64,000 nt of DNA from Profundicola sp048268105 (GCA_048268105.1 JBLWWH010000003.1:115952-179951), one strand, 5' to 3'. Shown: positions 55,601 through 63,490, counted from the stretch's first letter. Notes: generated from the sequence alone by a model not told the origin. Numbers and translations are program-made.

Positions 55601-56187
55601 TTAACTCAGTTTCTAAACCCGTAATTATTATGCTTTCGGTATTATTGAGTTTTATCGGCGTGTTCTTAGGTTTAATTGTTATGGGCGATGATTTCGTTGT
55701 GATGATGACGATGATGGGAATTATTTCCTTGGCTGGTATTGTGGTTAACAATGCTATTGTATTGATAGATTATACCCAATTATTAATCGATCGTAAAAAG
55801 CACAAATTAGAAATTCCAGAGGATGTGATGTTGCCTATCGAAGATATGAAAGAATCTGTAATTAATGGAGGAAAATCAAGGTTAAGGCCCGTGTTGTTGA
55901 CCGCTATCACTACTGTTTTAGGATTAGTTCCATTAGCGACTGGATTAAACATCGATTTCCAAGGATTATTGATGGATTACAACCCAGATATTTATATTGG
56001 AGGTGATAACGTAAGGTTTTGGGGGCCACTGGCTAAGACGGTAATTTACGGATTGATTTTCGCAACTTTCTTAACCTTAGTTATTGTTCCGGTTCTTCAA
56101 TACTTAGTTAACGGATTGAAGTTTAGAGCAAGATATGGTAAGACTGGAGAGAAATATCCTATTGCCAAATCAGAAATGAAAAGTTAA
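52645..56187 (+). CDS. RND-family efflux permease with extra transmembrane insert
   Basis: A 1180-residue inner-membrane permease, longer than the roughly 1040-residue AcrB. It opens with IQNKITVYVLMAIILVGG and has SVYPGNSAEDVEKFITEPIEKEI, then the proton-relay helix GMLVDNGIVVVENVY (Asp present, second Asp replaced by Asn). Helix segments PLSMLMSLMILNFMG and VVMMTMMGIISLAGIVVNNAIVLIDYTQ are typical. Between about residues 510 and 600 an insertion carries two additional hydrophobic stretches (IILLVVGVILVVAGYIF and LGIFFGIMAWVYELILYPW). It exports drugs, dyes, lipids or other amphiphiles; the substrate is unknown. It ends a four-gene operon. Confidence 0.9.
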   Translation: MSEIKNNNPIEQEGDKSFSISTWAIQNKITVYVLMAIILVGGIMAFNSMPRESFPEVIDNKVYISSVYPGNSAEDVEKFITEPIEKEIRGVSGIKDVVSTSFNDYAMTIVEFHDDVPLETAKIDIKDKVDQVKANADFPTLDTGAKVEPNVFDLNIAEEFPIANINITGKYSLQQLKDYAERLQDDFENLQAIKEAPIRGVNDKEVEVALDVYKMGASQVSFNDVAQSISGDNKTISGGNIINEQQRLNIRVVGEISSPEDLLGISVKEKDGVVYLRDIAEVIFREQDKTTYARESLEPVIMMDIKKRSGENMIEAIAQIEGLIDAAKLEYLPTDVDITITNNQAPKTENQVNDLINNILFGVILVVGVLMFFLGLRNASFVGMAIPLSMLMSLMILNFMGVTLNTMVLFGLVMGLGMLVDNGIVVVENVYSLMNQGYGRKQAAIQGVGEIAWPIIASTATTLAAFFPLALWPGMMGKFMMVFPMTLSVVLGSSLFVALIINSMLTSEFMHTEAEDKKEPNKKKLIRNSIILLVVGVILVVAGYIFEVGVLRVLGNLGIFFGIMAWVYELILYPWSIWLQNKGLPYLEEKYKDFLTWSLRGKTPLFMMVGMVVLFVLSILLLMLVQPKVLFFPENEPNQIIVYIEYPEGTDIEKTNEITKQVESEVIEVLDNYVVEKDGEPYNYMAEAIVAQVGEGAGNPQTDAGSAAEIPHKGKVTVSLREFKYRRGKKSSDVLEEVRKNVKGIAGASVTVEKDNVGPPAGYPINIEIKGNDYNAMMDEAEKMLAFIDEAGIQGIEELKIDVSRDIPELRINVNRELAGSMGITNEMVGGTLRQSIYGYEVSRYRPTGDDDDYPINIRLNEAQRYDENIVFNQPITFTNPSTGQILQIPISSITSKEMGKQFSKIKRRGYERTIVLYSNVIGDYNPTETVNKIKSTLSNANYKLPKDMSYEFTGEQEQQAENMSFLLSALLMALAGIILIIVAQFNSVSKPVIIMLSVLLSFIGVFLGLIVMGDDFVVMMTMMGIISLAGIVVNNAIVLIDYTQLLIDRKKHKLEIPEDVMLPIEDMKESVINGGKSRLRPVLLTAITTVLGLVPLATGLNIDFQGLLMDYNPDIYIGGDNVRFWGPLAKTVIYGLIFATFLTLVIVPVLQYLVNGLKFRARYGKTGEKYPIAKSEMKS

Positions 56188-56211
56188 TCAATGGTCATAA
56201 TTAAATATTTT

Positions 56212-56252
56212 AACTGCCTTAAGAAGAAAACTATTTAAGGCAGTTTTTTTAT
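56212..56252 (+). terminator. intrinsic terminator after the efflux operon
   Basis: AACTGCCTTAA (56212-56222) pairs perfectly with TTAAGGCAGTT (56235-56245); a T-run follows. Confidence 0.85.
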
Positions 56253-56309
56253 GCTTCATAATCTTAAATTTCAGGAATTTGAACATCTATATTTTTAATC
56301 CCCACTAAA

Positions 56310-56341
56310 TTGGTAGCAATTAATTTAAAATCTTACTTTTG
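56310..56341 (+). promoter_or_regulatory. candidate promoter of the sulfate-activation operon
   Basis: TTG (56310-56312) and TACTTTTG (56334-56341) are spaced by 21 bp. The -7 box ends 16 bp before the TTG start codon of cysQ. Confidence 0.5.
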
Positions 56342-56357
56342 TATAAAATAAACCAAA

Positions 56358-57164
56358 TTGAGAAATACAACGAACCTATTAAGACTAGCTCAAGAAGCTG
56401 CGATAGAAGCAGGTCAGGAAATCTTGAAAATTTATGATACAGATTTCGCTGTGGATTATAAGGAAGATCAATCTCCACTCACTCAAGCAGACCAAAAGTC
56501 GAATCAAGTGATCATGTCTTATTTAAAAAAATTAGACATTCCTATCATCAGTGAAGAGAACCAACAATTATCTTATTCAGAGCGAAAAGATTGGGAGGAA
56601 TTTTGGTTGGTTGATCCTTTAGATGGAACCAAAGAATTTATAAAAAAGAATGGCGAATTTACGGTCAATCTTGCGCTGATTTCCAACGGAATTCCAGTTT
56701 TAGGGGTTATTTATGTACCTGTAAAGAAAGAATTGTTTTTTGGAAATGAAGATGGTGCATTTAAAATGCTGAATGTTGAAGCTAAATCGGATTTAGAAAA
56801 GACTGCAAAAACTGCTCTTCAATCTAAAAATGAAGATTCCAAGGTGGTAGTTGTAGCTAGTCGTTCTCATTTAACTCTAGAAACTGAAGCATTTATAGAT
56901 AGGATTAAAAATACAGATGGTGTTGCCTCTGTAGAAACCATTTCTGCGGGCAGTTCATTGAAAATCTGCATGGTAGCAGAAGCTAAGGCAGATGTTTACC
57001 CGCGATATGCACCCACCATGGAATGGGATGTAGCTGCGGGTCATGGGATTTGTCATGCAGCTGGCGTCAAAGTTCTACAAGCTGGAACGGATAAAGAATT
57101 AGAATATAATAAACAAGATTTACTCAACCCATGGTTTGTGGTAGGTGATAGATTTGGTTCTTAG
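56358..57164 (+). CDS. cysQ: 3'(2'),5'-bisphosphate nucleotidase CysQ
   Basis: A 268-residue FIG/inositol-monophosphatase-fold enzyme that hydrolyses adenosine 3',5'-bisphosphate, the by-product of PAPS use. The metal sites are EEN (66-68), DPLDGTKEF (86-94) and the late MEWDVAAGHGI (about 220-230). The start is TTG (56358-56360). It is the first gene of the sulfate operon; the permease gene follows 4 bp after its stop. Confidence 0.9.
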   Translation: MRNTTNLLRLAQEAAIEAGQEILKIYDTDFAVDYKEDQSPLTQADQKSNQVIMSYLKKLDIPIISEENQQLSYSERKDWEEFWLVDPLDGTKEFIKKNGEFTVNLALISNGIPVLGVIYVPVKKELFFGNEDGAFKMLNVEAKSDLEKTAKTALQSKNEDSKVVVVASRSHLTLETEAFIDRIKNTDGVASVETISAGSSLKICMVAEAKADVYPRYAPTMEWDVAAGHGICHAAGVKVLQAGTDKELEYNKQDLLNPWFVVGDRFGS

Positions 57165-57168
57165 TTGG

Positions 57169-58944
57169 ATGATTGCTGAAATACCAATGTTCATTGTTTT
57201 AGGGGTAATAGTTTTACTCGTGATAGGTCTTGTTTTAGATAAATTTAGACCACATTTTCTGTTTTTCGCAGCAGTTCTAATATTAATGATTTTGGGTATA
57301 CTTCAGCCTAAAGAATTTTTAAGTTCTTTTGCTAACGAATCATTAGCGACCATTTTTGTCTTAATTTTATTAACTGCGGCATTAAATAAAAACTTTAATA
57401 TAATTAAGTACATGGACAATATTTTTGTCCAAAAAAAGAAACCTAAGTTATTCTTACTTCAAATGACTTCAGCCGTAGCGGCTATGTCTTCTTTTATGAA
57501 CAATACGCCCATTGTTGCGATGCTGATACCATATGTAATGAGATGGAGCAAGAAAATGCAAATTTCACCTTCTAAATTATTAATTCCTTTGTCTTATGCA
57601 GCTATTGTGGGAGGCATGATTACTATAATTGGGACTTCAACAAACTTAGTGTTAAATGGATTTATTGAATCTAAAGGTGGAGAACCTTTTGCATTCTTTG
57701 ATTTTTTGTTGCCTGGCTTATTAGTTAGCATAGTAGGAATATCTTTTTTGAGCTTAGTAGGTATTAATTTATTAAAGGATAGAAAAAATCCACTTGATGT
57801 TTTGCAAAATAATCTTAAGGAATATTTAGTTGAAGTTTCCTTGAGCCCCTCTTCCGTTAAGGCTGGAAAAAGTGTTCAAGATGCTGGTTTAAGAAATTTA
57901 AGAGGTGTTTATCTAGTGGAAATATTAAGAAATGGTAAATTGATATCTCCTGTAAATCCGGAGGAAAATTTAAAACAAAATGATCGACTATTTTTCGCTG
58001 GAGACACAACTGATATTGTAGAGATTGTAAAAGAAGAAAGTGGATTTCAATTTTCGAAAACCCAGCAATACAACCTTGCAGGAAGATTGGAAATAGTTGA
58101 AACGTTAATACCACATAATTCAAATCTATCTGGTAAAACGCTCAAAGAAAGTGATTTTAGAGATAAATACGATGCTGCAGTAATAGCAATACATAGAAAT
58201 GGTGAGCGTTTGAGAGGTAAATTAGGTGAAATTAAATTAGTATCGGGTGATTTGCTATTACTTACTGCAGGAAATAATTTTAATAGACTAAGTTCAGGAG
58301 ATAATAATTTATACAAATTAGGCATTAAGGATCAAATTGGAAAAATTGATAGTTCAAAAAGAAATGTATTATTGTTGATTAGCTTTATCGCGGTTGTTAG
58401 CATTATTCTGGGACTGATTCCGTTTTTGGTTGGTTTATTAATTATATTAGGAACCTTTATTGGTTTAAAATTAATGACTCAAAAAGAGTTGATTAATAAC
58501 TTAAATATAGATTTATTTCTTATTTTAGGAAGCGCAATTGCTTTAGGATCTGCATTTATTGAAACAGGTGGTGCTAAGTTTATTGCTAATGAAGTGATTC
58601 ATGTTTTTTCAGCATATGGAAATTTGAGTGTAATTTTAGGAATTTATTTTTTAACGGTTATATTAACTTCTTTTATTACCAATGCGGCTGCTATTTCTAT
58701 TGTATTTCCTATTGCATTTGAAATGAGTCATGGATTGCAAATTGATCCGAATGCAATCTATTTGGCAATTGCATTTGGGGCTTCTTGTAGTTTTTTAACT
58801 CCTTTTGGTTATCAAACTAATTTAATGGTTTTTGGACCGGGAGGATATAAGTTTAAGGATTTCTTTAAAATAGGTATACCCATGACTTTGTTGTATTCAG
58901 TTACAAGTTTGGCGTATATATTAATTTATTATCATATTATTTAA
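57169..58944 (+). CDS. SLC13-family permease with two RCK-C (TrkA-C) domains, probable sulfate importer
   Basis: A 591-residue membrane protein. N-terminal helices include NNTPIVAMLIPYVMRW and GTSTNLVLNG (SLC13/DASS signatures). A cytoplasmic middle part of about 200 residues contains two TrkA-C-like segments (GRLEIVETLIPHNSNL, GKTLKESDFR). Further helices follow with FITNAAAISIVFPIAFEMSHGL and SCSFLTPFGYQTNLMVFGPGGYKFKDFFKIG. Such proteins in cys operons are thought to import sulfate. I prefer the ATG at 57169 over a GTG at 57145, which would overlap cysQ. cysC starts 2 bp after its stop. Confidence 0.8.
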   Translation: MIAEIPMFIVLGVIVLLVIGLVLDKFRPHFLFFAAVLILMILGILQPKEFLSSFANESLATIFVLILLTAALNKNFNIIKYMDNIFVQKKKPKLFLLQMTSAVAAMSSFMNNTPIVAMLIPYVMRWSKKMQISPSKLLIPLSYAAIVGGMITIIGTSTNLVLNGFIESKGGEPFAFFDFLLPGLLVSIVGISFLSLVGINLLKDRKNPLDVLQNNLKEYLVEVSLSPSSVKAGKSVQDAGLRNLRGVYLVEILRNGKLISPVNPEENLKQNDRLFFAGDTTDIVEIVKEESGFQFSKTQQYNLAGRLEIVETLIPHNSNLSGKTLKESDFRDKYDAAVIAIHRNGERLRGKLGEIKLVSGDLLLLTAGNNFNRLSSGDNNLYKLGIKDQIGKIDSSKRNVLLLISFIAVVSIILGLIPFLVGLLIILGTFIGLKLMTQKELINNLNIDLFLILGSAIALGSAFIETGGAKFIANEVIHVFSAYGNLSVILGIYFLTVILTSFITNAAAISIVFPIAFEMSHGLQIDPNAIYLAIAFGASCSFLTPFGYQTNLMVFGPGGYKFKDFFKIGIPMTLLYSVTSLAYILIYYHII

Positions 58945-58946
58945 TT

Positions 58947-59546
58947 ATGTCAAAAAATATTGTCAAACAAGATTATAAAATCAAAAGAGCTGATCGTCAA
59001 CTTGCTAATAATCATGAAGCAAAAGTGATATGGCTAACAGGATTGTCGGGTTCAGGTAAATCGACTTTAGCTAATTTACTAGAGTATGAGCTGCATCAGA
59101 AGGGCTTTAAAACTTATGTACTAGATGGTGATAATTTGCGGTTTGGGTTGAACAAAGATTTATTGTTTACAGATGAAGATCGTAAAGAAAATTTAAGAAG
59201 AATAGCAGAGGTAGCGAAATTATTTATTGATGCCGGAGTTATTGTCATTTCCGCATTTATTACACCCTTTGAAGAAGATCGCAATAAAATAAGGGATACA
59301 GTAGGAACAGATAATTTTTTACACGTATTTGTAGACTGTCCTTTGGAAGTTTGTGAGTCGAGAGATGTCAAAGGTCTATATGCCAAAGCAAGAAAAGGAG
59401 AAATCAAAAATTTCACTGGTATTAATTCACCATTTGAAATACCTACCACCAACGATTTAATAATTAAAACTGCAGAAGAATCACAAGACGAGAGTTTAAG
59501 AAAATTGGTATCTTTGACTCTTAACAAAATCAACCATAAATTATAA
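58947..59546 (+). CDS. cysC: adenylylsulfate (APS) kinase
   Basis: This 199-residue P-loop kinase phosphorylates APS to PAPS. Walker A is GLSGSGKST (32-40), followed by VLDGDNLRFGLNKDLLFTDEDRKENLRRIAEVAKLF, ISAFITPFEEDR, and FVDCPLEVCESRDVKGLYAKARKGEIKNFTGINSPFE. All APS kinase landmarks are present. It is separate from cysN, not fused. Confidence 0.95.
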   Translation: MSKNIVKQDYKIKRADRQLANNHEAKVIWLTGLSGSGKSTLANLLEYELHQKGFKTYVLDGDNLRFGLNKDLLFTDEDRKENLRRIAEVAKLFIDAGVIVISAFITPFEEDRNKIRDTVGTDNFLHVFVDCPLEVCESRDVKGLYAKARKGEIKNFTGINSPFEIPTTNDLIIKTAEESQDESLRKLVSLTLNKINHKL

Positions 59547-59564
59547 AAAAAGCAAAATAAAACT

Positions 59565-60467
59565 ATGTCTTATAAATTATCTTATTTACAGGAGCTTGAA
59601 GCAGAATCTATTTATGTAATTAGAGAGGTTTTTGCTCAGTTCGATAATCCAGCCATTCTGTTTTCAGGAGGTAAGGATTCAATAGTGTTGACACATTTAG
59701 CAAGAAAGGCTTTCTCGCCAGCTAAAATTCCATTTCCATTAGTTCATATCGATACAGGTCATAACTTCCCTGAAGCAATTAATTTTAGAGACAATTTAGT
59801 AAAAGAAATTGGCGCAAATCTTATTGTAGGTTCAGTTCAAAAATCTATTGACGAAGGTAGAGTACAGGAAGAAACCGGAATTAACGCTAGTAGAAATGCT
59901 CTGCAAACCACCACGCTTTTGGATACTATAGAGCATCATCAGTTTGATGCTTGTATGGGAGGTGCTCGTCGAGATGAAGAGAAAGCTAGAGCAAAGGAAA
60001 GATTCTTTTCTCATCGTGATGATTTTGGACAATGGGACCCAAAAAATCAAAGACCAGAATTATGGAATATCTTTAATGGCCGAAAAAATATGGGAGAGCA
60101 TTTTAGAGTTTTCCCTATTTCTAACTGGACTGAAATGGATATATGGAATTATATTATGGAAGAAAAATTAGAACTTCCATCGTTATATTTTGCTGAAGAA
60201 AGAGAAGTTGTTTGGAGAAACCAAACATGGCTTCCAAAATCGGAATTCTTAGAACTAAGAGAAGGCGAGGAATATGTAACGATGAAAGTTAGATTTAGAA
60301 CCTTAGGTGATATTACAATTACCGGCGGAATTGAATCAGAAGCAGATACAATAGAGAAGGTGGTAGGAGAAGTTGCAACAACCAGAAGTACGGAGCGTGG
60401 TAATCGATCTGATGATAAGAGAAGTGAAACTTCTATGGAGGATCGTAAGAAAGAAGGATATTTCTAG
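59565..60467 (+). CDS. cysD: sulfate adenylyltransferase subunit 2
   Basis: A 300-residue PP-loop subunit. SGGKDS (34-39) is the ATP pyrophosphatase motif. IDTGHNFPEAINFRD, GGARRDEEKARAKER and WNIFNGRKNMGEHFRVFPISNWTEMDIW are characteristic of CysD. Together with CysN it makes APS from ATP and sulfate. It is 18 bp after cysC. Confidence 0.97.
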   Translation: MSYKLSYLQELEAESIYVIREVFAQFDNPAILFSGGKDSIVLTHLARKAFSPAKIPFPLVHIDTGHNFPEAINFRDNLVKEIGANLIVGSVQKSIDEGRVQEETGINASRNALQTTTLLDTIEHHQFDACMGGARRDEEKARAKERFFSHRDDFGQWDPKNQRPELWNIFNGRKNMGEHFRVFPISNWTEMDIWNYIMEEKLELPSLYFAEEREVVWRNQTWLPKSEFLELREGEEYVTMKVRFRTLGDITITGGIESEADTIEKVVGEVATTRSTERGNRSDDKRSETSMEDRKKEGYF

Positions 60468-60514
60468 ACTGGCTATACACTAATCAATAAATTTAAAATT
60501 TAAAAATTCCTAAA

Positions 60515-61774
60515 ATGGACAATAAAGAACGCGAATTATTAAGATTTACCACTGCAGGAAGTGTAGATGACGGGAAAAGTACCTTAATCGGAAGGCTTTT
60601 ATATGATTCAAAATCTATTTTTCAAGATCAAATGACTGCGGTTGAGAAATCATCTAAGAAGAAAGGTTTAGATCATGTAGATTTATCTATGCTTACAGAT
60701 GGTCTAAAAGATGAGAGAGAACAAGGTATTACAATTGATGTAGCTTATAGGTATTTTTCTACTCCAAAACGTAAATTTATTATCGCTGATTCACCTGGTC
60801 ATATTCAATATACAAGAAACATGGTGACTGGTGCGTCTTCGGCTAATTTAGCCCTTATCTTAGTCGATGTGCGTCATGGTGTAATCGAACAAACTAAACG
60901 ACACTCATTTATAGCATCACTACTACAGATTCCACATGTAATCGTATGTATCAATAAAATGGACTTAGTAGACTATAGTGAAGAGCAATTCAATAAGGTT
61001 GTAAGAGAATATGAATCTTTCGCTTCTAAAATGACAATTAAAGACGTTAGGTATGTTCCGATTTCTGCCTTACACGGTGATAATGTAGTAGATAAGGGTG
61101 ATAAAATGCCATGGTATGAAGGTAGAACCTTATTAAACACTCTAGAGAATATTCATATTGCAAGCGATGAAAATCTAATTGATATGAGGCTGCCTATACA
61201 AACTGTTATTCGTCCTCATTCCGATGAATTTCATGATTTCAGAGGATATGCTGGTAGAATGGCAAGTGGAACGATTCGTGTAGGAGATGAAGTAAGCGTT
61301 TTACCCTCAGGTTTCGAAAGTAAAATTAAATCTATACATACCTTTGATGGGGATATCCAAGAAGCATTCCCACCTATGTCAGTAGCAGTTACCTTAGAAG
61401 ATGATATAGATGTAAGTAGAGGAGATATGATTGTTAGAAAAAACAATCAACCTGAACCTACACAGGATATTGATATGATGTTATGTTGGTTTAATAACAA
61501 ACCCTCTAATCCAAGGGCAAAATATTATTTACGTCACACATCTAATGAAGTTAAAGCAATGATAAAGGAAATCATCTACAAAATAGATGTCAATACCTTA
61601 ACCAGAACAGATGATGTTGAAAATCTAAAGGTAAACGATATTGCTCGCGTTAGATTGAGAACAACTAAGCCAATCTTTGCAGATGAGTATAGAGATAATA
61701 GAATTACAGGTTCAGTAATTTTAATTGATGAAACAACCAATGAAACTGTTGCGGCAGGTATGATAAATCTTTAA
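60515..61774 (+). CDS. cysN: sulfate adenylyltransferase subunit 1 (GTPase)
   Basis: A 419-residue GTPase subunit. The G1 motif is GSVDDGKST (15-23), then DGLKDEREQGITIDVAYRYF, DSPGHIQY, and NKMD. EF-Tu-like beta-barrel domains follow. It energises APS formation by GTP hydrolysis in complex with CysD. No APS-kinase domain is fused, in line with the separate cysC. The intergenic gap to cysD is 47 bp. A strong terminator follows. Confidence 0.97.
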   Translation: MDNKERELLRFTTAGSVDDGKSTLIGRLLYDSKSIFQDQMTAVEKSSKKKGLDHVDLSMLTDGLKDEREQGITIDVAYRYFSTPKRKFIIADSPGHIQYTRNMVTGASSANLALILVDVRHGVIEQTKRHSFIASLLQIPHVIVCINKMDLVDYSEEQFNKVVREYESFASKMTIKDVRYVPISALHGDNVVDKGDKMPWYEGRTLLNTLENIHIASDENLIDMRLPIQTVIRPHSDEFHDFRGYAGRMASGTIRVGDEVSVLPSGFESKIKSIHTFDGDIQEAFPPMSVAVTLEDDIDVSRGDMIVRKNNQPEPTQDIDMMLCWFNNKPSNPRAKYYLRHTSNEVKAMIKEIIYKIDVNTLTRTDDVENLKVNDIARVRLRTTKPIFADEYRDNRITGSVILIDETTNETVAAGMINL

Positions 61775-61803
61775 TATTATTCTAAAATTATTAGAAATTA
61801 ATT

Positions 61804-61850
61804 AAATCAGGGTTTGTTAACTAGAAGATGTTAATAAGCCCTGATTTTTA
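61804..61850 (+). terminator. intrinsic terminator after cysN
   Basis: AAATCAGGG (61804-61812) pairs with CCCTGATTT (61839-61847); the stem continues inwards as TTTGTTAAC/GTTAATAAG with two wobbles, giving an 18-bp helix with an 8-nt loop and a T-rich tail. It lies between convergent cysN and ugd. Confidence 0.85.
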
Positions 61851-61913
61851 TAAAATATATTAGAAAATAGGAATACTAAAATTGTGTTTTAAGAAATTAA
61901 TTCTATTATCTAT

Positions 61914-63080
61914 TTAATCATTCCCGAATAAATCCCTTGTGTAAACTTTATCCATAACATCAGATAAATCTTTTGAATAACGATTCATGACGATGACATC
62001 AGCCTCTTGTTTGAATTGGTTTAAATCGCGCAAGACTCTAGAACCATAGAATGTATCTTCTTCTAGCACGGGTTCATATACAATCACTTCAATTCCTTTG
62101 GCTTTAATGCGCTTCATGACACCTTGTATCGCTGAAGCTCTAAAGTTATCAGAACCAGTTTTCATAATCAATCGATAAATACCAACAATCTTTGGATTCT
62201 TAGCTAAAATAGAATCCGCAATAAAATCTTTACGTGTTCTATTCGCGTCAACAATCGCTCGTATTAAATTGTTTGGCACAGTCTCATAATTTGCCAAAAG
62301 TTGTTTAGTATCTTTAGGTAAACAATATCCTCCATAACCAAAGGATGGATTATTATAATGCGTTCCAATTCTAGGATCTAAACCAACGCCTTCTATAATT
62401 TGTTTGCTATTGAGTCCGTGAATTTGAGCATAGCTATCTAATTCATTAAAATAAGCGACCCGCATGGCTAAGTAAGTGTTCGAAAATAATTTAATAGCTT
62501 CTGCTTCGGTTGATTCTGTATAGAGAACGTCGATGTCTTTTTTTATTGCACCTTCCTGAAGAAGTTCCGCAAACTTTTCTGCTCTTTTACTTCTTTCGCC
62601 TACAATAATTCTAGACGGATATAAATTATCGTATAGTGCTTTACCTTCTCTTAAAAATTCAGGAGAGAAAATAATATTATCAAAATCCAATCTCTCTTTA
62701 AGATCTTTTGTATATCCTACAGGAACCGTTGATTTAATAATCACAACCGCTTCTGGATTAACTTTAATGATGTCTTGCATCACCTTTTCAACACTGCTCG
62801 TATCGAAATAATTGGTTTTGGTATCATAGTCCGTAGGTGTAGCAATAATAATATAATTGGCATTTTGATAAGCCTCATGAGGATCTAAACTAGCTCTAAA
62901 GTTTAGTTTCTTTTGTGATAGAAACCTTATAATTTCTGCATCTTCAATGGGAGATTGCTTTTGATTGAGCATGTCCACTTTTTCTTGAACTATATCTAAA
63001 GCGACCACTTCATTATGTTGCGCCAATAAAATGGCATTGGAGAGTCCAACATACCCCGTACCTACGATAGCTATTTTCAT
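61914..63080 (-). CDS. ugd: UDP-glucose 6-dehydrogenase (nucleotide-sugar dehydrogenase)
   Basis: A 388-residue UDP-glucose/GDP-mannose dehydrogenase. The NAD Rossmann motif GTGYVGL is at 7-13, IATPTDYDTKTNYFDTSS at 79-96, and IIKSTVPVGYT at 124-133. The catalytic Cys253 is in GYGGYCLPKDTKQ, and MKTGSDNFRASAIQGVMKRI follows. The short length and motif set match the E. coli-like Ugd that makes UDP-glucuronate for capsule or exopolysaccharide, rather than the UDP-ManNAc type. Whether the product is UDP-GlcA is therefore likely but not proven. It is convergent with the cysN operon and upstream of the repeat array. Confidence 0.85.
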   Translation of the reverse strand: MKIAIVGTGYVGLSNAILLAQHNEVVALDIVQEKVDMLNQKQSPIEDAEIIRFLSQKKLNFRASLDPHEAYQNANYIIIATPTDYDTKTNYFDTSSVEKVMQDIIKVNPEAVVIIKSTVPVGYTKDLKERLDFDNIIFSPEFLREGKALYDNLYPSRIIVGERSKRAEKFAELLQEGAIKKDIDVLYTESTEAEAIKLFSNTYLAMRVAYFNELDSYAQIHGLNSKQIIEGVGLDPRIGTHYNNPSFGYGGYCLPKDTKQLLANYETVPNNLIRAIVDANRTRKDFIADSILAKNPKIVGIYRLIMKTGSDNFRASAIQGVMKRIKAKGIEVIVYEPVLEEDTFYGSRVLRDLNQFKQEADVIVMNRYSKDLSDVMDKVYTRDLFGND

Positions 63081-63127
63081 TCTTCAAAATTAAACATAAT
63101 TATAGAAATATACTAGTTTAGTTTAGC

Positions 63128-63203
63128 GTGGAGGGTGTAGGGTTTAGGGGAGGGTGGTAGTTGGTAGGCAGTATTAGTGTTTGGTTTAAGGTGGAGGGTG
63201 TAG
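63128..63203. repeat. C-poor G/T-rich tract with 13-bp direct repeats and a G-quadruplex motif
   Basis: The plus strand between ugd and the repeats is rich in G and T with very little C. GTGGAGGGTGTAG occurs twice (63128-63140 and 63191-63203), 63 bp apart. The stretch 63133-63154 has four G-runs of three or more (spacers TGTA, TTTA, A), a canonical intramolecular G-quadruplex pattern. I see no coding sequence. Confidence 0.6.
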
Positions 63204-63210
63204 AGTTTTA

Positions 63211-63311
63211 CTGTCACATGGAGGAGGATTTTTCCTAAGAAATATTTATGTCGAAATGTCGTCCAGAAGGGGAACTGATGTTTTATAAGTTTTATTTTTA
63301 AAGCAAGGTAC
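63211..63311 (+). repeat. degenerate leftmost unit of the hairpin array
   Basis: The start CTGTCACATGGAGGA (63211-63225) and later TGTCGAAATGTCG match the H1 half of the later units with many substitutions. ACAT and ATGT (63256-63259), and CTG and CAG (63264-63266), can still pair. The H2 half is not recognisable. Confidence 0.5.
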
Positions 63312-63340
63312 ATGTCATGCTGAACTTGATTCAGTATCTA
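63312..63340 (+). repeat. small GTCATGCTGAA-type palindrome
   Basis: ATGCTGAA (63316-63323) and TTCAGTAT (63330-63337) pair with one wobble around a 6-nt loop. Sequences of the form GTCATGCTGAACTTG...TTCAG are familiar to me as dispersed intergenic palindromes in Bacteroidota. It sits between the degenerate unit and unit 1. Confidence 0.5.
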
Positions 63341-63490
63341 ACTATGTATTCTGTAACATGGAGGATCATTTCTCCTGAGAGAAAAATGTATAGAAATGTA
63401 GACAGAAAAGGATTTAACGCACTTCGTTCTTCTCTTGTCCAAGGCTTCGATACAATTTTGTTTCACAAAATCACTCAGCCTGACAAGAGG
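63341..63490 (+). repeat. hairpin array, unit 1
   Basis: A 150-bp diverged copy. Hairpin H1: TTCTGT (63349-63354) with ACAGAA (63402-63407), and ACAT (63356-63359) with ATGT (63396-63399). Hairpin H2: TCTTGTC (63433-63439) with GACAAGA (63482-63488), AGGCT (63442-63446) with AGCCT (63477-63481), ATTTTGT (63455-63461) with ACAAAAT (63465-63471). The AGGCT/AGCCT stem differs from later units at both paired positions. Confidence 0.7.

Noticed and set aside
57145..57168. GTG start for the SLC13 permease
   Set aside because: It would overlap cysQ by 20 nt and adds no family-typical residues; ATG at 57169 is 4 bp after the cysQ stop.
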